Assembly (NCBI RefSeq): GCF_003111645.1
Contig: NZ_CP022187.1
Span: 930,001-994,000 of the forward strand
DNA length: 64,000 bases
Direction: 5' to 3'
Origin: Parazoarcus communis
GTDB taxonomy: Bacteria; Pseudomonadota; Gammaproteobacteria; Burkholderiales; Rhodocyclaceae
Shown: piece by piece, positions 25,770 to 34,796 of the stretch
How positions within the stretch are numbered: the first letter of the stretch is position 1
Layout of the letters: each line of letters opens with the position of its first letter
Translations under genes and position numbers: made by a program
Notes under the pieces: model-generated
The model's input: only the letters and a program-made list of their open reading frames with translations
What the model was told of the DNA's origin: nothing
The model's database searches: none

Positions 25770-27186
25770 TTCCGAACGGCCGCCCCAGACAGGTGCGCCC
25801 AGGCTTCGCACCCTGCCGGGGTGGTTGCCGCGCACGCTCCTGTGGCAGACCTTTCTGCTCGTGGCCTTGCTGCTCACGCTGGCACTCGCCGCCTGGAGCC
25901 AGATCTTCCGTTACTTCGAAGAAGCCCCGCGCGCCCGTGACCTCGCCCAGATGGTCGTCAGCGTCGTCAACCTCACCCGCACCGCACTGATCAACGCGGA
26001 TTCCGCACGGCGGCGGGAGCTGCTGATCGAGCTCGCAGCGCTCGAGGGCATTCGCGTTTATCCAGCCGAGGCCTCGGACGAGATTCAGCCACTGCCGGAC
26101 AGTCGTCCGATGCGCCTGCTGATCGCAGAGGTGAGGCGCAGCCTTGGCGAGCACACCCGGTTCGCATCACGCTGGAAAACGCTCGACGGCTTCTGGATCA
26201 GCTTCCGGCTCGATCCCGATGACCGCGACGAGTACTGGGCCATGGTGCCCCCCGACCGCATTGAGAAGCCCCATGCCCTCGAGTGGCTGTCATGGGGCGG
26301 AGCGGCACTCCTGGCGGCCCTTCTCGGTGCCTACCTGATCGTTTCGCGCATTGGCGCCCCCCTGCGCCAGATGGCACGTGCAGCAAGAGCGGTCGGCAGC
26401 GGACAGACCCCTCAGCCCCTGCCCGAGTCCGGCCCGCAGGAAATCGCTGTCGTTGCCCGTGCGTTCAACCAGATGGCGGGCGACCTTGCACGTACGGATG
26501 CTGACCGCGCCCTGATTCTGGCCGGAGTCTCCCACGATCTGCGCACCCCTCTGGCGCGCCTTCGACTCGGGGTCGAAATGTCGGGCGCCCCCGAGGACGA
26601 AGTGACGGCGATGGTGACCGACATTGAGGAGATGGACCGTATCATCGGGCAGTTTCTCGACTTCGGCCGCGGCGCCCCGCAGGAGCCCCCTCAGCCGGTC
26701 GACCTGTCCGCGCTGGTGGCCGATCTGGCTGAGCCCTACCGTTTGCGTGGGGTCGCACTGAATCTGTCCTTGCCGGATCGACTGGAAGTACCCGGACGCA
26801 GCCTTTCACTCAGACGCGCCTTGGCCAATCTGATCGACAACGCCTTGCGCTACGCGGGCGAGGACAAACCGCTCGATGTTTCACTGTTCGAGGAGGCCGG
26901 CGCGGCCTGTATCGAAGTCGCTGACCGCGGCCCCGGCATTCCGGAGGACCAGGTTGAGCGCATGCGTCACCCCTTCACCCGTCTCGAAGGCGCGCGCAGC
27001 AACACCAAGGGCGCCGGACTCGGACTCGCGATCGTCGAACGGGTAATACGTGCGCACGAAGGGCGCCTCGACCTGCTTCCCCGGGAAGGAGGCGGCTTGC
27101 GCGCGATCCTTCGGATTCCGCTCACCTCATCGTCATCCTCCCGCGTTAGAATGCCTGCGGTTACGGCTGGAGCCCATCGCGCATGA
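25762..27186 (+). CDS. envZ: Osmosensor histidine kinase EnvZ
   Basis: 474 aa from a GTG at 25762 that overlaps the ompR stop region; no other start gives the first TM. TM1 is at about 27-46, a short periplasmic domain at 50-172, TM2 at 174-194, HAMP at 195-245. The HisKA motif SHDLRTPLARLRLG has His258. The ATPase domain has N-box NLIDNALRYA, G1 DRGPGI and G2 GAGLGLAIV. The Ser-rich C-terminal tail extends past the kinase domain and its last codon overlaps the next gene (ATGA). Partner of OmpR. Confidence 0.93.
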   Translation: MTDSERPPQTGAPRLRTLPGWLPRTLLWQTFLLVALLLTLALAAWSQIFRYFEEAPRARDLAQMVVSVVNLTRTALINADSARRRELLIELAALEGIRVYPAEASDEIQPLPDSRPMRLLIAEVRRSLGEHTRFASRWKTLDGFWISFRLDPDDRDEYWAMVPPDRIEKPHALEWLSWGGAALLAALLGAYLIVSRIGAPLRQMARAARAVGSGQTPQPLPESGPQEIAVVARAFNQMAGDLARTDADRALILAGVSHDLRTPLARLRLGVEMSGAPEDEVTAMVTDIEEMDRIIGQFLDFGRGAPQEPPQPVDLSALVADLAEPYRLRGVALNLSLPDRLEVPGRSLSLRRALANLIDNALRYAGEDKPLDVSLFEEAGAACIEVADRGPGIPEDQVERMRHPFTRLEGARSNTKGAGLGLAIVERVIRAHEGRLDLLPREGGGLRAILRIPLTSSSSSRVRMPAVTAGAHRA

Positions 27187-27896
27187 ACATCGTTTTCCGG
27201 CAGCTTTTTGACGAACAAAGCTGCACACTCACCTATCTTCTGGCTGACCCAATGACCGGCGATGCAGTTCTGATCGATTCGGTGCGGGAACACGTCGGGC
27301 GCTATCTCACCCTGCTGCAGGAATTGAATCTGCAACTGGCCTGGCTGCTCGAAACGCACGCTCATGCCGATCACATCACGGGTGCCGCCGGCATGCGTGA
27401 GGTAACCGGTGCGCGCAGTGCAAGCGGCGAGCACTCGGGCATCAGTTGCGCGGATCGCCAGCTGAAGGACGGCGATTTCATCGTGTTCGGCGGTGAGGTA
27501 TTGCGGGCCATCGCCACGCCGGGTCATACACCGGGGTGCACAAGCTTTCTCTGGCGCGACCGCCTGTTTACGGGCGACACGCTGATGATCGGTGGCTGCG
27601 GTCGCACCGATTTCCAGGGTGGGGACGCGGGCACGCTGTTCGACAGCATCGGCCGTATCATGTCGCACCCGGGAGAAACGCTCATCTATCCGGGGCACGA
27701 TTACAAGAACATGCGGGTAAGCTCGGTCGAACAGGAGCGTCTCAGCAATGTCCGTATCAAGGATCAGACACGGGAATCCTTCATCGAGCTGATGAACAAC
27801 CTGAACCTGCCGCGCCCCCGCCTCATAGACGAGGCGGTGCCGGCCAACCTGCGCTGCGGCCGTAACGAGGATATGATTGACATCCATGCAGCCTGA
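27183..27896 (+). CDS. Persulfide (sulfur) dioxygenase, ETHE1-like metallo-beta-lactamase fold
   Basis: 237 aa. The metal motif THAHADH (residues 58-64) and the later PGHTPG and FTGDTL segments are typical of the fold. FQGGDAGTLFDSI, IYPGHDY and the tail VPANLRCGR are shared with ETHE1-type persulfide dioxygenases rather than glyoxalase II. The enzyme oxidises glutathione persulfide to sulfite using one mononuclear iron. It begins inside the last codons of envZ, so it is translated from the ompR-envZ message. Confidence 0.88.
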   Translation: MNIVFRQLFDEQSCTLTYLLADPMTGDAVLIDSVREHVGRYLTLLQELNLQLAWLLETHAHADHITGAAGMREVTGARSASGEHSGISCADRQLKDGDFIVFGGEVLRAIATPGHTPGCTSFLWRDRLFTGDTLMIGGCGRTDFQGGDAGTLFDSIGRIMSHPGETLIYPGHDYKNMRVSSVEQERLSNVRIKDQTRESFIELMNNLNLPRPRLIDEAVPANLRCGRNEDMIDIHAA

Positions 27897-28299
27897 TTCA
27901 AACACGTTACCTGTCACCACGCCCTACGATGAAATCGGTGGCGAGCCCACCGTGCGCGCACTGGTCACGCGCTTTTATCAACTGATGGACGACCTGCCCG
28001 AAACCTACGGCATCCGCAAAATGCATGCCGAGGACCTTTCCGGTTCGGCTGAAAAGCTCTTTCTTTTTCTCTCCGGCTGGTTCGGCGGCCCCCAACTGTA
28101 TGTTGAGCGCTTCGGACCGCCCTTCCTGCGTGCACGGCATCTTCCCTTCTCCATTGGCACGTCCGAACGCGACCAGTGGATGATGTGCATGACACAGGCG
28201 CTCGAAGAGACCATTGCCGACACCGATCTGCGTGCGCGCCTTCACGACTCGTTCGCTGCGCTGGCCAACCACATGCGGAACCGGGCCGAGCAGGCCTGA
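27886..28299 (+). CDS. Group II truncated haemoglobin
   Basis: 137 aa from the ATG at 27886. A TTG at 27877 has a better placed GAGG and would add three residues. The pattern YDEIGGEPTVRALVTRFYQLMDDLP, then MHAEDLSGSAEKLFLFLSGW and FGGPQLYVERFG with RARHLPF, is diagnostic of the 2-on-2 globin group II. The proximal His is in that RARHLPF segment. Conserved Trp near QWMMCM is group-II typical. It likely binds O2, NO or sulfide. It overlaps the persulfide dioxygenase gene. Confidence 0.9.
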   Translation: MQPDSNTLPVTTPYDEIGGEPTVRALVTRFYQLMDDLPETYGIRKMHAEDLSGSAEKLFLFLSGWFGGPQLYVERFGPPFLRARHLPFSIGTSERDQWMMCMTQALEETIADTDLRARLHDSFAALANHMRNRAEQA

Positions 28300-28335
28300 G
28301 TCAACCGATCCACCTAGAATCAAGTCATTACGCAC

Positions 28336-28944
28336 ATGAAGTTTCTTTTCGACCTGCTGCCGGTCATCCTGTTCTTTGCAGCCTACAAATTTGCCGGAGC
28401 GGATCCCGACGCTTCGCTTGCACTCGCATCAAGGCTGCTCGGGGACGGCATCGTCGCCACTCAGGCGCCCATTCTGATTGCCACGGTGGTCGCAATCGTC
28501 GCCACCTTTCTGCAGATTCTCATTGTCTGGCTGAAGCACCGCAAGGTTGACCGCATGTTGTGGGTCAGTCTGGCGATCATCGTTGTTTTCGGTGGTGCGA
28601 CGCTGTTCTTCCACAATCCGACCTTCATCAAGTGGAAGCCGACTGCCCTGTACTGGCTTTTCAGTGGCGTTCTCGTGTTCTCCGCCCTGCTGCTGAAGCG
28701 CAACCTCATCCGCAACATGCTGGAAGCGCAGATTCAACTCCCCGAACTGGTGTGGTCCAGGCTCAACCTCGCCTGGGCCCTCTTTTTCGTCTGCATGGGG
28801 GTGCTCAATCTCTATGTGGCCTACAACTTCTCGGAAGAAGCCTGGGTCAATTTCAAGCTGTTCGGCGGAATGGGCCTGATGCTTGCCTTCGTGCTTGGGC
28901 AAGGCTTCTACCTTTCAAAGCATATGCAGGAGGATGCAAGCTGA
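28336..28944 (+). CDS. yciB: Inner-membrane septation protein A
   Basis: 202 aa with five or six TM helices. The N-terminal [18 protein letters not shown] and the internal [13 protein letters not shown] are family hallmarks. YciB (IspZ) affects cell-envelope integrity and division, with exact mechanism uncertain. First gene of yciB-yciI-bolA-parvulin; the yciI start shares one base with its stop (TGATG). Confidence 0.93.
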   Translation: MKFLFDLLPVILFFAAYKFAGADPDASLALASRLLGDGIVATQAPILIATVVAIVATFLQILIVWLKHRKVDRMLWVSLAIIVVFGGATLFFHNPTFIKWKPTALYWLFSGVLVFSALLLKRNLIRNMLEAQIQLPELVWSRLNLAWALFFVCMGVLNLYVAYNFSEEAWVNFKLFGGMGLMLAFVLGQGFYLSKHMQEDAS

Positions 28945-29243
28945 TGCTTTACGTTCTGATGGGTGAAGACATTCCGAATTCGCTGGAGAAGAGAAAGGCT
29001 GCGCGCCCCGAACATCTCCTGCGCCTTGAAAAGCTGCGTGACGAAGGCCGCCTGATCCTCGTCGGCCCCATGCCGGCGATCGACTCTGCCGACCCTGGCC
29101 CCGCCGGCTTCGTCGGCAGCCTGGTCGTTGCCGAATTCGCCTCGCAGGCCGATGCCGAAGCCTGGCTGGCCGATGACCCTTACGCCAGGGAGGGCGTGTT
29201 CGCGCGGACGTCGGTGCACCCGTTCATCAAGGTCATGCCGTGA
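28944..29243 (+). CDS. yciI: YciI-like protein
   Basis: 99 aa dimeric alpha-beta barrel protein. LEKRKAARPEHLLRLEKL and GRLILVGPMPAIDSADPG match YciI closely, including the conserved His and Asp of the putative active site. The family resembles EthD/muconolactone isomerase folds; its reaction is not known. Coupled to yciB upstream and bolA downstream (GTGA overlap), an arrangement shared across proteobacteria. Confidence 0.9.
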   Translation: MLYVLMGEDIPNSLEKRKAARPEHLLRLEKLRDEGRLILVGPMPAIDSADPGPAGFVGSLVVAEFASQADAEAWLADDPYAREGVFARTSVHPFIKVMP

Positions 29244-29515
29244 GTGTTCCGGACCGCATCCGGGCCAGGCTTGCCGCCTTCGAGCCCTCACTGATCGAAG
29301 TTGAAGATGACAGCCATCTTCATGCAGGGCATGCCGGTGCAAGAAGCGGTGGCGGCCATTACAATCTGCATATTGTCTCCGATGAATTTGTCGGCAAGAA
29401 CACCGTTGCGCGACATCGAATGATCTATGCCGCGCTCGGCGAAATGATGAAAAGCGAGATTCACGCACTCGCAATTTGTGCTCAAACGGCTGAAGAAGCC
29501 AAACAATCCAACTGA
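29240..29515 (+). CDS. BolA family protein
   Basis: 91 aa from a GTG at 29240 overlapping the yciI stop. The BolA pattern is seen in VEDDSHLHAGHAGARSGGGHYNLHIVSDEF, including the conserved His pair used to co-ligate Fe-S clusters with monothiol glutaredoxins, and later the HRMIYAALGEMM helix. BolA proteins act in Fe-S trafficking and envelope stress. Placed between yciI and a periplasmic parvulin. Confidence 0.9.
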   Translation: MSVPDRIRARLAAFEPSLIEVEDDSHLHAGHAGARSGGGHYNLHIVSDEFVGKNTVARHRMIYAALGEMMKSEIHALAICAQTAEEAKQSN

Positions 29516-29524
29516 GGAACACCG

Positions 29525-30307
29525 ATGAAAACTTTCCCGAGCCGTCTGGCTATCGCCCTCCTTGCGGGCTTCATCACACAGGCGAGCTTCGCGGCCGAGT
29601 CCATTGCAACCGTTAACGGCAAGGCCATCCCCGCCGCCCGTGCGGAAGCCATGATCAGCGAACAGCGCGCACAGGGTGCGCCCGATAGTCCTCAACTGCG
29701 CGATGCCGTGCGTGAAGAGCTGGTGCGCCGCGAAATTCTCGGCCAGGAAGCCGTCAACAAGGGCCTCGACAAGAAGGGCGACGTACAGGCCCAGATGGAC
29801 CTTGCGCGCCAGGCAATCCTGATTCGCGCCTATCTGCAGGACTACGTCAAGAACAACGCCGTCTCGGAAGCCGACATCAAGAAGGAATACGATGCGGTCA
29901 AGGGTCGTATGGGTGACAAGGAGTACAAGCCCCGCCACGTTCTGCTTGAAACCGAAGATCAGGCCAAGGAAGTCATCGCAAAGCTTCAGGCCGGTTCCAA
30001 GATTGAAGATCTGGCCAAGGACTCGCGCGACCCCGGCTCCAAGGAGCGTGGTGGCGATCTGGGCTGGAGCAATCCTGGCATGTTCGTTGCCCCTTTCTCC
30101 GAAGCCATGGTGAAGCTGACCAAGGGCAAGTTTACGACCACCCCGGTAAAGAGCGATTTCGGCTATCACGTCATCATGCTTGAAGACGTGCGTGACCTTA
30201 AGGCGCCTCCTTACGAGGAAGTGAAGCCCCAGATTCAGCAGCGTCTGCAACAGCAGAAGGTCGAGAAGCACATCCTCGACCTGCGGGCCAAGGCCAAGGT
30301 TCAGTAA
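29525..30307 (+). CDS. Periplasmic parvulin-type peptidyl-prolyl isomerase
   Basis: 260 aa with a Sec signal peptide (residues 1-23, ending SFA-AE). A SurA/PrsA-like N-terminal helical part precedes a single parvulin domain (about 135-225): KPRHVLLETEDQAKEVI, then DPGSKERGGDLGW and FGYHVIMLED. The C-terminal helix is Gln/Lys-rich. It assists folding of exported proteins. Last gene of the yciB operon, ending at a strong terminator. Confidence 0.9.
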   Translation: MKTFPSRLAIALLAGFITQASFAAESIATVNGKAIPAARAEAMISEQRAQGAPDSPQLRDAVREELVRREILGQEAVNKGLDKKGDVQAQMDLARQAILIRAYLQDYVKNNAVSEADIKKEYDAVKGRMGDKEYKPRHVLLETEDQAKEVIAKLQAGSKIEDLAKDSRDPGSKERGGDLGWSNPGMFVAPFSEAMVKLTKGKFTTTPVKSDFGYHVIMLEDVRDLKAPPYEEVKPQIQQRLQQQKVEKHILDLRAKAKVQ

Positions 30308-30321
30308 GCCTTAGCGGGGAC

Positions 30322-30360
30322 AAAAAAACGGCTGGTGGAGAAGTCCACCAGCCGTTTTTT
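30322..30360. terminator. Bidirectional intrinsic terminator
   Basis: CGGCTGGTGGA (30329-30339) and TCCACCAGCCG (30344-30354) form a perfect 11-bp stem with loop GAAG. It is flanked by seven A on the left and six T on the right, so it works on both strands. It ends the parvulin operon (+) and the etf/acyl-CoA dehydrogenase operon (-). Confidence 0.95.
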
Positions 30361-30402
30361 ATTGTCAGTCGCCTGCCGCACCGGGCAGGCCGCGACGTTC
30401 GT

Positions 30403-32196
30403 TCAGAACAGTTCCTCTGGCAGCTCCAGCGCACCTGTCGCGCCATTTACAACGGCATACGCAAGGCCGGGAGCCTGAGCCATGACATGGTCTGCGTAGA
30501 AGCGGGCCGTCACCAGCTTCGCACTGTAGAAGCCGTGATCTCCACCCTGCCCGGCGAGCTTCGTCTTCGCCACCAGTGCTGCACGCGCCATTTGCCAACC
30601 GCCCGCAACGATACCCAGCAGCTTCAGGAAGGGAACCGAACCCACCGAGGCCGCCTTGATGTCTTCGTTGTAGGTCGCAAGGATGTAGGCAACAGCCTCT
30701 TCCACAGCCGTAACGCCCGCCGACAGCGAACGGCGAATGGCCGCGAGCGCCGGATCCGAAGCATCGAGTTGAGCCTCGACCTCACGCATCTCGGCAAGCA
30801 GCGCCTTGATGGTCACGCCGTTCTCACGGGCAATCTTGCGTCCGATCAGGTCGTTGGCCTGGATCGCCGTCGTCCCTTCGTAAATCGTCGTAATCCGCGC
30901 ATCACGCAAATGTTGGGCCGCACCGGTTTCCTCGATGAAGCCCATGCCGCCATGGACCTGAACGCCGGTCGAGGCGACCTCGATCGAGTTCTCGGTCAGC
31001 CAGCCCTTGACGACGGGAATCATCAGATCAACGAAGGCCTGCTTCTGTGCACGCACAGCCTGATCCTCGTGATGATGGGCAAAGTCGGTTGCAGCGCCAA
31101 CCACATAGGCGAGGGCGCGCATGGCTTCGGTCTGGCTCTTCATCGACATCAGCATCCGGCGCACGTCTGCATGATGAATGATGCTGACCTTCGGGCCGCC
31201 GCGAACACCTGCTTCCGTGCCCTGGATACGGTCCTTCGCATACTGCAGCGCGTGCTGATACGCACGCTCGGACAGCGCCAGGCCTTCCATGCCTACCGCG
31301 AAGCGGGCCTCGTTCATCATGATGAACATGTACTCGAGACCGCGATTGGCTTCACCAATCAGGGTGCCAACCGCACCACCGTTGTCGCCAAACGCGAGCA
31401 CGCAGGTCGGACTGGCGTGAATGCCGAGTTTGTGTTCGATGGAAACGCAATGCACATCGTTGCGCGCCCCGAGGCTGCCATCGGCATTGACCATGAACTT
31501 GGGAACGACGAACAGCGAGATGCCTTTCACCCCTTCCGGTGCATCGGGCAGACGCGCCAGCACCAGGTGGATGATGTTGTCGGTCATGTCGTGATCACCA
31601 TAGGTGATGAAGATCTTCTGACCGGAAATCAGATACGTGCCGTCACCCTGCGGTTCTGCCTTGGTGCGCACCGCGGCAAGGTCCGAGCCCGCCTGCGGTT
31701 CGGTGAGGTTCATGGTGCCGGTCCACTCGCCGCTCACCATCTTCGGCAGGTACATGTTCTTTTGTTCGTCACTACCGCGAAGCATCAGCGATTCGATCGC
31801 ACCCGTGGTCAGCATCGGACACAGCGAGAACGCCATGTTGGCCGATTTCCACATTTCCATGACTGCGGTAGACAGCAGCTTGGGCAGGCCCTGGCCACCA
31901 TACTCGGGATCGCAAGCGAGTGCGGTCCAGCCCGACTCGGCGAACTGGCGGTAGGCGTCCTTCCAGCCCGTAGCCGTCTTTACGTTGCCTTCGTTCCAGC
32001 TCGCACCTTCCTGGTCGCCGCTCCAGTTGAGGGGGGCCAGCACACCGCTGGCAAACTTGTTCGCTTCTTCGAGGATGGCATCCACAAGATCGGACGACAC
32101 CTCATCGTTACCGGGTAGCGCGGCGACGCCGTCAAAATCGGCCAGTTCGTTCATCACGAACTGCATGTCACGAATCGGGGCGGTGTAGTTACTCAT
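30403..32196 (-). CDS. Acyl-CoA dehydrogenase (long form with C-terminal extension)
   Basis: 597 aa, the size of the DmdC/FadE-like class with an extra C-terminal domain rather than the 380-residue type. The FAD/substrate motif is [17 protein letters not shown] near 165. The catalytic-base region is [17 protein letters not shown] near 435, with Glu as base. The start is preceded by GGAGGGAGACC. The flavoprotein oxidises an acyl-CoA to the enoyl-CoA and hands electrons to ETF, encoded upstream in the same operon. Chain-length specificity is not evident. Confidence 0.9.
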   Translation of the reverse strand: MSNYTAPIRDMQFVMNELADFDGVAALPGNDEVSSDLVDAILEEANKFASGVLAPLNWSGDQEGASWNEGNVKTATGWKDAYRQFAESGWTALACDPEYGGQGLPKLLSTAVMEMWKSANMAFSLCPMLTTGAIESLMLRGSDEQKNMYLPKMVSGEWTGTMNLTEPQAGSDLAAVRTKAEPQGDGTYLISGQKIFITYGDHDMTDNIIHLVLARLPDAPEGVKGISLFVVPKFMVNADGSLGARNDVHCVSIEHKLGIHASPTCVLAFGDNGGAVGTLIGEANRGLEYMFIMMNEARFAVGMEGLALSERAYQHALQYAKDRIQGTEAGVRGGPKVSIIHHADVRRMLMSMKSQTEAMRALAYVVGAATDFAHHHEDQAVRAQKQAFVDLMIPVVKGWLTENSIEVASTGVQVHGGMGFIEETGAAQHLRDARITTIYEGTTAIQANDLIGRKIARENGVTIKALLAEMREVEAQLDASDPALAAIRRSLSAGVTAVEEAVAYILATYNEDIKAASVGSVPFLKLLGIVAGGWQMARAALVAKTKLAGQGGDHGFYSAKLVTARFYADHVMAQAPGLAYAVVNGATGALELPEELF

Positions 32197-32238
32197 TGGT
32201 CTCCCTCCGGATAGTGCGTTATGAACGACCCGAGAACC

Positions 32239-32904
32239 TTATTTGTTCCACAGGTAGCGGCGGTCATCGAATGCCACTACCCATTCGGGTCGGTAGATCA
32301 CCATGACTGTGATCAATGCGCCACTCAGCCAGCCCTCGGCAAAGCCGAGAAACAGAAAATAGGGCAGGTACTCATTGATCAGGAACGTCGCCGGGTAGGC
32401 ACCTGACAGCACCATCGCCGCAGAGGTGATTGCCCCCTGCAGCATGATCGTCAGGGCCGACCCTGCGAAGCCAACAACAAAAATGAAAACGAAGAAATGG
32501 GCCGGCAGATAGCGCACGACAAACCGGTGAATGCCGTGGGCAATCATCACTGGCAATACAGCCATCAGCATGAAGTTGATGGGCCATGCCTGCCACTCAA
32601 CGGAACCATTGAGGGTGATCACGCTGAGGGTGAGCGCAAGCGCAATGATTGCAAGTCGCGGACCGAGTGTCAGCGTGACCGCCATCGCACCAAGCATGTG
32701 CAGATTGAGCCCGGGCTTGACCCCGGCCTTCAGACTCCAGGTCAGCCCCAGCCCGATCACAAAGCCCAGCAGGAGATTGAGTTGCGTCCCCTGACTGAGC
32801 CTTTTCCACGGTGCTTTCAGAACACTCTGATACAGCACCAGTAGCGCGAGCGCAGCAGCAATCCAGTGCCACGTTGTCGAAAACAACGAAGCCGGAAGAT
32901 TCAT
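32239..32904 (-). CDS. CbiM-like energy-coupling factor membrane protein
   Basis: 221 aa with about seven TM helices. GLNLHMLGAMAVTLTLGPRLA carries the His-rich family motif, and ITLNGSVEWQAWPINFMLMAVLPV is a second conserved block. The family (PF01891/COG3235) includes the substrate-specific component of Co/Ni uptake ECF transporters. No CbiQ or CbiO partner is near. AGGG is 7 nt before the start. It lies 21 nt after etfA and 42 nt before the acyl-CoA dehydrogenase, an unexpected place. Confidence 0.8.
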   Translation of the reverse strand: MNLPASLFSTTWHWIAAALALLVLYQSVLKAPWKRLSQGTQLNLLLGFVIGLGLTWSLKAGVKPGLNLHMLGAMAVTLTLGPRLAIIALALTLSVITLNGSVEWQAWPINFMLMAVLPVMIAHGIHRFVVRYLPAHFFVFIFVVGFAGSALTIMLQGAITSAAMVLSGAYPATFLINEYLPYFLFLGFAEGWLSGALITVMVIYRPEWVVAFDDRRYLWNK

Positions 32905-32925
32905 CTGTGCGCCCTGCCCCCTGCC

Positions 32926-33858
32926 TTAGCCCAGTGCCTTCGTCAGTTCGGGAATGACGCTGAACAGATCGCCCACCAGACCGTAGTCAGCCACCTGGAA
33001 GATCGGTGCTTCCGGATCCTTGTTGATCGCCACGATCACCTTGGAGTCCTTCATCCCGGCCAGGTGCTGGATCGCACCCGAGATGCCCACCGCGATGTAG
33101 AGCTGCGGGGCGACGATCTTGCCGGTCTGGCCGACCTGGTAGTCGTTGGGCACGTAGCCGGCGTCGACCGCGGCACGGCTGGCGCCGAGGGCGGCACCGA
33201 GCTTGTCGGCCAGCGGCTCGAGCATGGCGTGGTAGTTCTCGCCGCTGCCCACACCGCGACCACCGGAGACGATGACCTTGGCCGCGCCCAGTTCGGGACG
33301 GGCGCTCTTGACGATCTCGCGGCTCACCAGCGTGGCCAGTCCGAGATCAGCCGGCGCGGTGACGGCTTCGATGGCGGCTGCACCGCCCTCACCCGCCGCT
33401 TCAAACGCGGTGGTGCGCACGGTGATGAGCTTGATCGCGTCCGCACTCTTGACCGTGGCCAGTGCGTTGCCGGCGTAGATCGGGCGCACGAAGGTGTCGG
33501 CGTCTTCGATGGCAACGATGTCGCTGATCTGGGCCACGTCCAGCTGTGCTGCCACGCGCGGCAGCATGTTCTTGCCCGCGCTGCTGGCCGGTACCAGGAT
33601 GTGGCTGTAACCCGAAGCCAGACCCTTCACGAGTTCGGCAACGTTCTCGGCGGTCTGCGCTTCGAGGTGGGCGGCATCGGCCACCAGCACCTTGGCCACA
33701 CCGGCGATCTTCGCCGCGGCTTCGGCCGCTGCGCCGCAGGCACTGCCGGCGACCAGCACGTGCACGTCGCTGCCGAGCGCTGCGGCGGCAGTGACGGTGT
33801 TGAGGGTGGCTGCCTTGATGGCCTGATTGTCGTGTTCGGCAATTACAAGAATGGACAT
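32926..33858 (-). CDS. etfA: Electron transfer flavoprotein alpha subunit
   Basis: 310 aa. The C-terminal FAD-binding signature is present as [52 protein letters not shown] and [20 protein letters not shown]. With EtfB it accepts electrons from acyl-CoA dehydrogenases and passes them to ETF-ubiquinone oxidoreductase. It starts 1 nt after the etfB stop. Confidence 0.97.
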   Translation of the reverse strand: MSILVIAEHDNQAIKAATLNTVTAAAALGSDVHVLVAGSACGAAAEAAAKIAGVAKVLVADAAHLEAQTAENVAELVKGLASGYSHILVPASSAGKNMLPRVAAQLDVAQISDIVAIEDADTFVRPIYAGNALATVKSADAIKLITVRTTAFEAAGEGGAAAIEAVTAPADLGLATLVSREIVKSARPELGAAKVIVSGGRGVGSGENYHAMLEPLADKLGAALGASRAAVDAGYVPNDYQVGQTGKIVAPQLYIAVGISGAIQHLAGMKDSKVIVAINKDPEAPIFQVADYGLVGDLFSVIPELTKALG

Positions 33859-33859
33859 G

Positions 33860-34609
33860 TCAGATCACCTTCGCTTCGTTCTTGAGTTTCTCGACCAGCT
33901 GGGCCACGTCGGCCACGCGCACACCGGCGCTGCGCTTGGGCGGCTCGGAGACCTTGAGCGTGGTCAGGCGCGGGGCGACGTCGACGCCGAGCGCGTCGGG
34001 CTTCACCGTCTCGAGCGGCTTCTTCTTCGCCTTCATGATGTTGGGCAGCGTGGCGTAGCGCGGTTCGTTCAGGCGCAGGTCGGTGGTCACCACCGCCGGC
34101 AGCGAGATCGCCAGGGTCTCCAGACCGCCGTCGATTTCACGCATCACGCTGGCCTTGCCGTCGGCCAGGGTCAGCTTGGAGGCGAAGGTCGCCTGCGGCC
34201 AGCCGTTGAGCGCGGCCAGCATCTGACCGGTCTGGTTGGCGTCGTCGTCGATCGCCTGCTTGCCGCAGATCACCAGCGTCGGGCCTTCCTTGTCGCACAC
34301 GGCCTTGAGCAGCTTGGCCACGGCCAGCGGCTGCAGCTCGACATCGGTCTCGACCAGAATGCCGCGGTCCGCCCCGATCGCCATCGCTGCGCGCAGCGTC
34401 TCCTGGCACGCGGTCACGCCGCACGATACCGCCACCACCTCGGTGGCCACGCCCGCTTCCTTCAGACGCACCGCCTCTTCAACCGCGATCTCGTCGAACG
34501 GGTTCATGCTCATCTTGACGTTGGCGATGTCCACACCGCTGCCGTCCGCCTTGACGCGGACCTTTACGTTGTAATCAACAACGCGTTTGACCGGGACCAG
34601 AATCTTCAA
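33860..34609 (-). CDS. etfB: Electron transfer flavoprotein beta subunit
   Basis: 249 aa. The start [18 protein letters not shown] and the signature [16 protein letters not shown] with [16 protein letters not shown] are typical EtfB; the C-terminal recognition loop is in [20 protein letters not shown]. It binds AMP and contributes to the electron-transfer flavoprotein. First gene of etfB-etfA-CbiM-like-acyl-CoA dehydrogenase. AAGGAG is 7 nt before the start; a likely -10 CATAAT lies at 34678-34673. Confidence 0.97.
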   Translation of the reverse strand: MKILVPVKRVVDYNVKVRVKADGSGVDIANVKMSMNPFDEIAVEEAVRLKEAGVATEVVAVSCGVTACQETLRAAMAIGADRGILVETDVELQPLAVAKLLKAVCDKEGPTLVICGKQAIDDDANQTGQMLAALNGWPQATFASKLTLADGKASVMREIDGGLETLAISLPAVVTTDLRLNEPRYATLPNIMKAKKKPLETVKPDALGVDVAPRLTTLKVSEPPKRSAGVRVADVAQLVEKLKNEAKVI

Positions 34610-34712
34610 TGTCGCGCTCCTTTGGATATTTCGTTGTCTCCCCGTTCCGCTGTTCAGCAGAAGAGCCGAACCATTATGTCACTGCGGACGAGGCTTTACA
34701 CCCATGCCGATA

Positions 34713-34796
34713 CGTATGACGTCTGCGACCATACGCATTGGTACGGGTCACATACGGTAGCGTATGGAAACAGAATCGTCAATACTATGCCGTATG
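34713..34796. promoter_or_regulatory. Cluster of CATACG/CGTATG half-sites between etfB and a TetR gene
   Basis: The 6-mer CGTATG or its complement CATACG occurs at 34713, 34730, 34751, 34761 and 34791. The middle pair forms a perfect dyad CATACG-GTAG-CGTATG (34751-34766). The 34713/34730 pair is a second inverted pair with an 11-nt spacer. The cluster lies upstream of the predicted etfB promoter and covers the start of the TetR gene, fitting an operator shared by both. Confidence 0.65.

Noticed and set aside
30487-32118. 543-residue plus-strand frame opposite the acyl-CoA dehydrogenase
   Set aside because: Shadow frame; the dehydrogenase is unambiguous on the minus strand.
32905-32925. Cobalamin riboswitch upstream of the CbiM-like gene
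   Set aside because: Only 21 nt separate it from etfA, far too short for the aptamer, and no B12-box sequence was seen.
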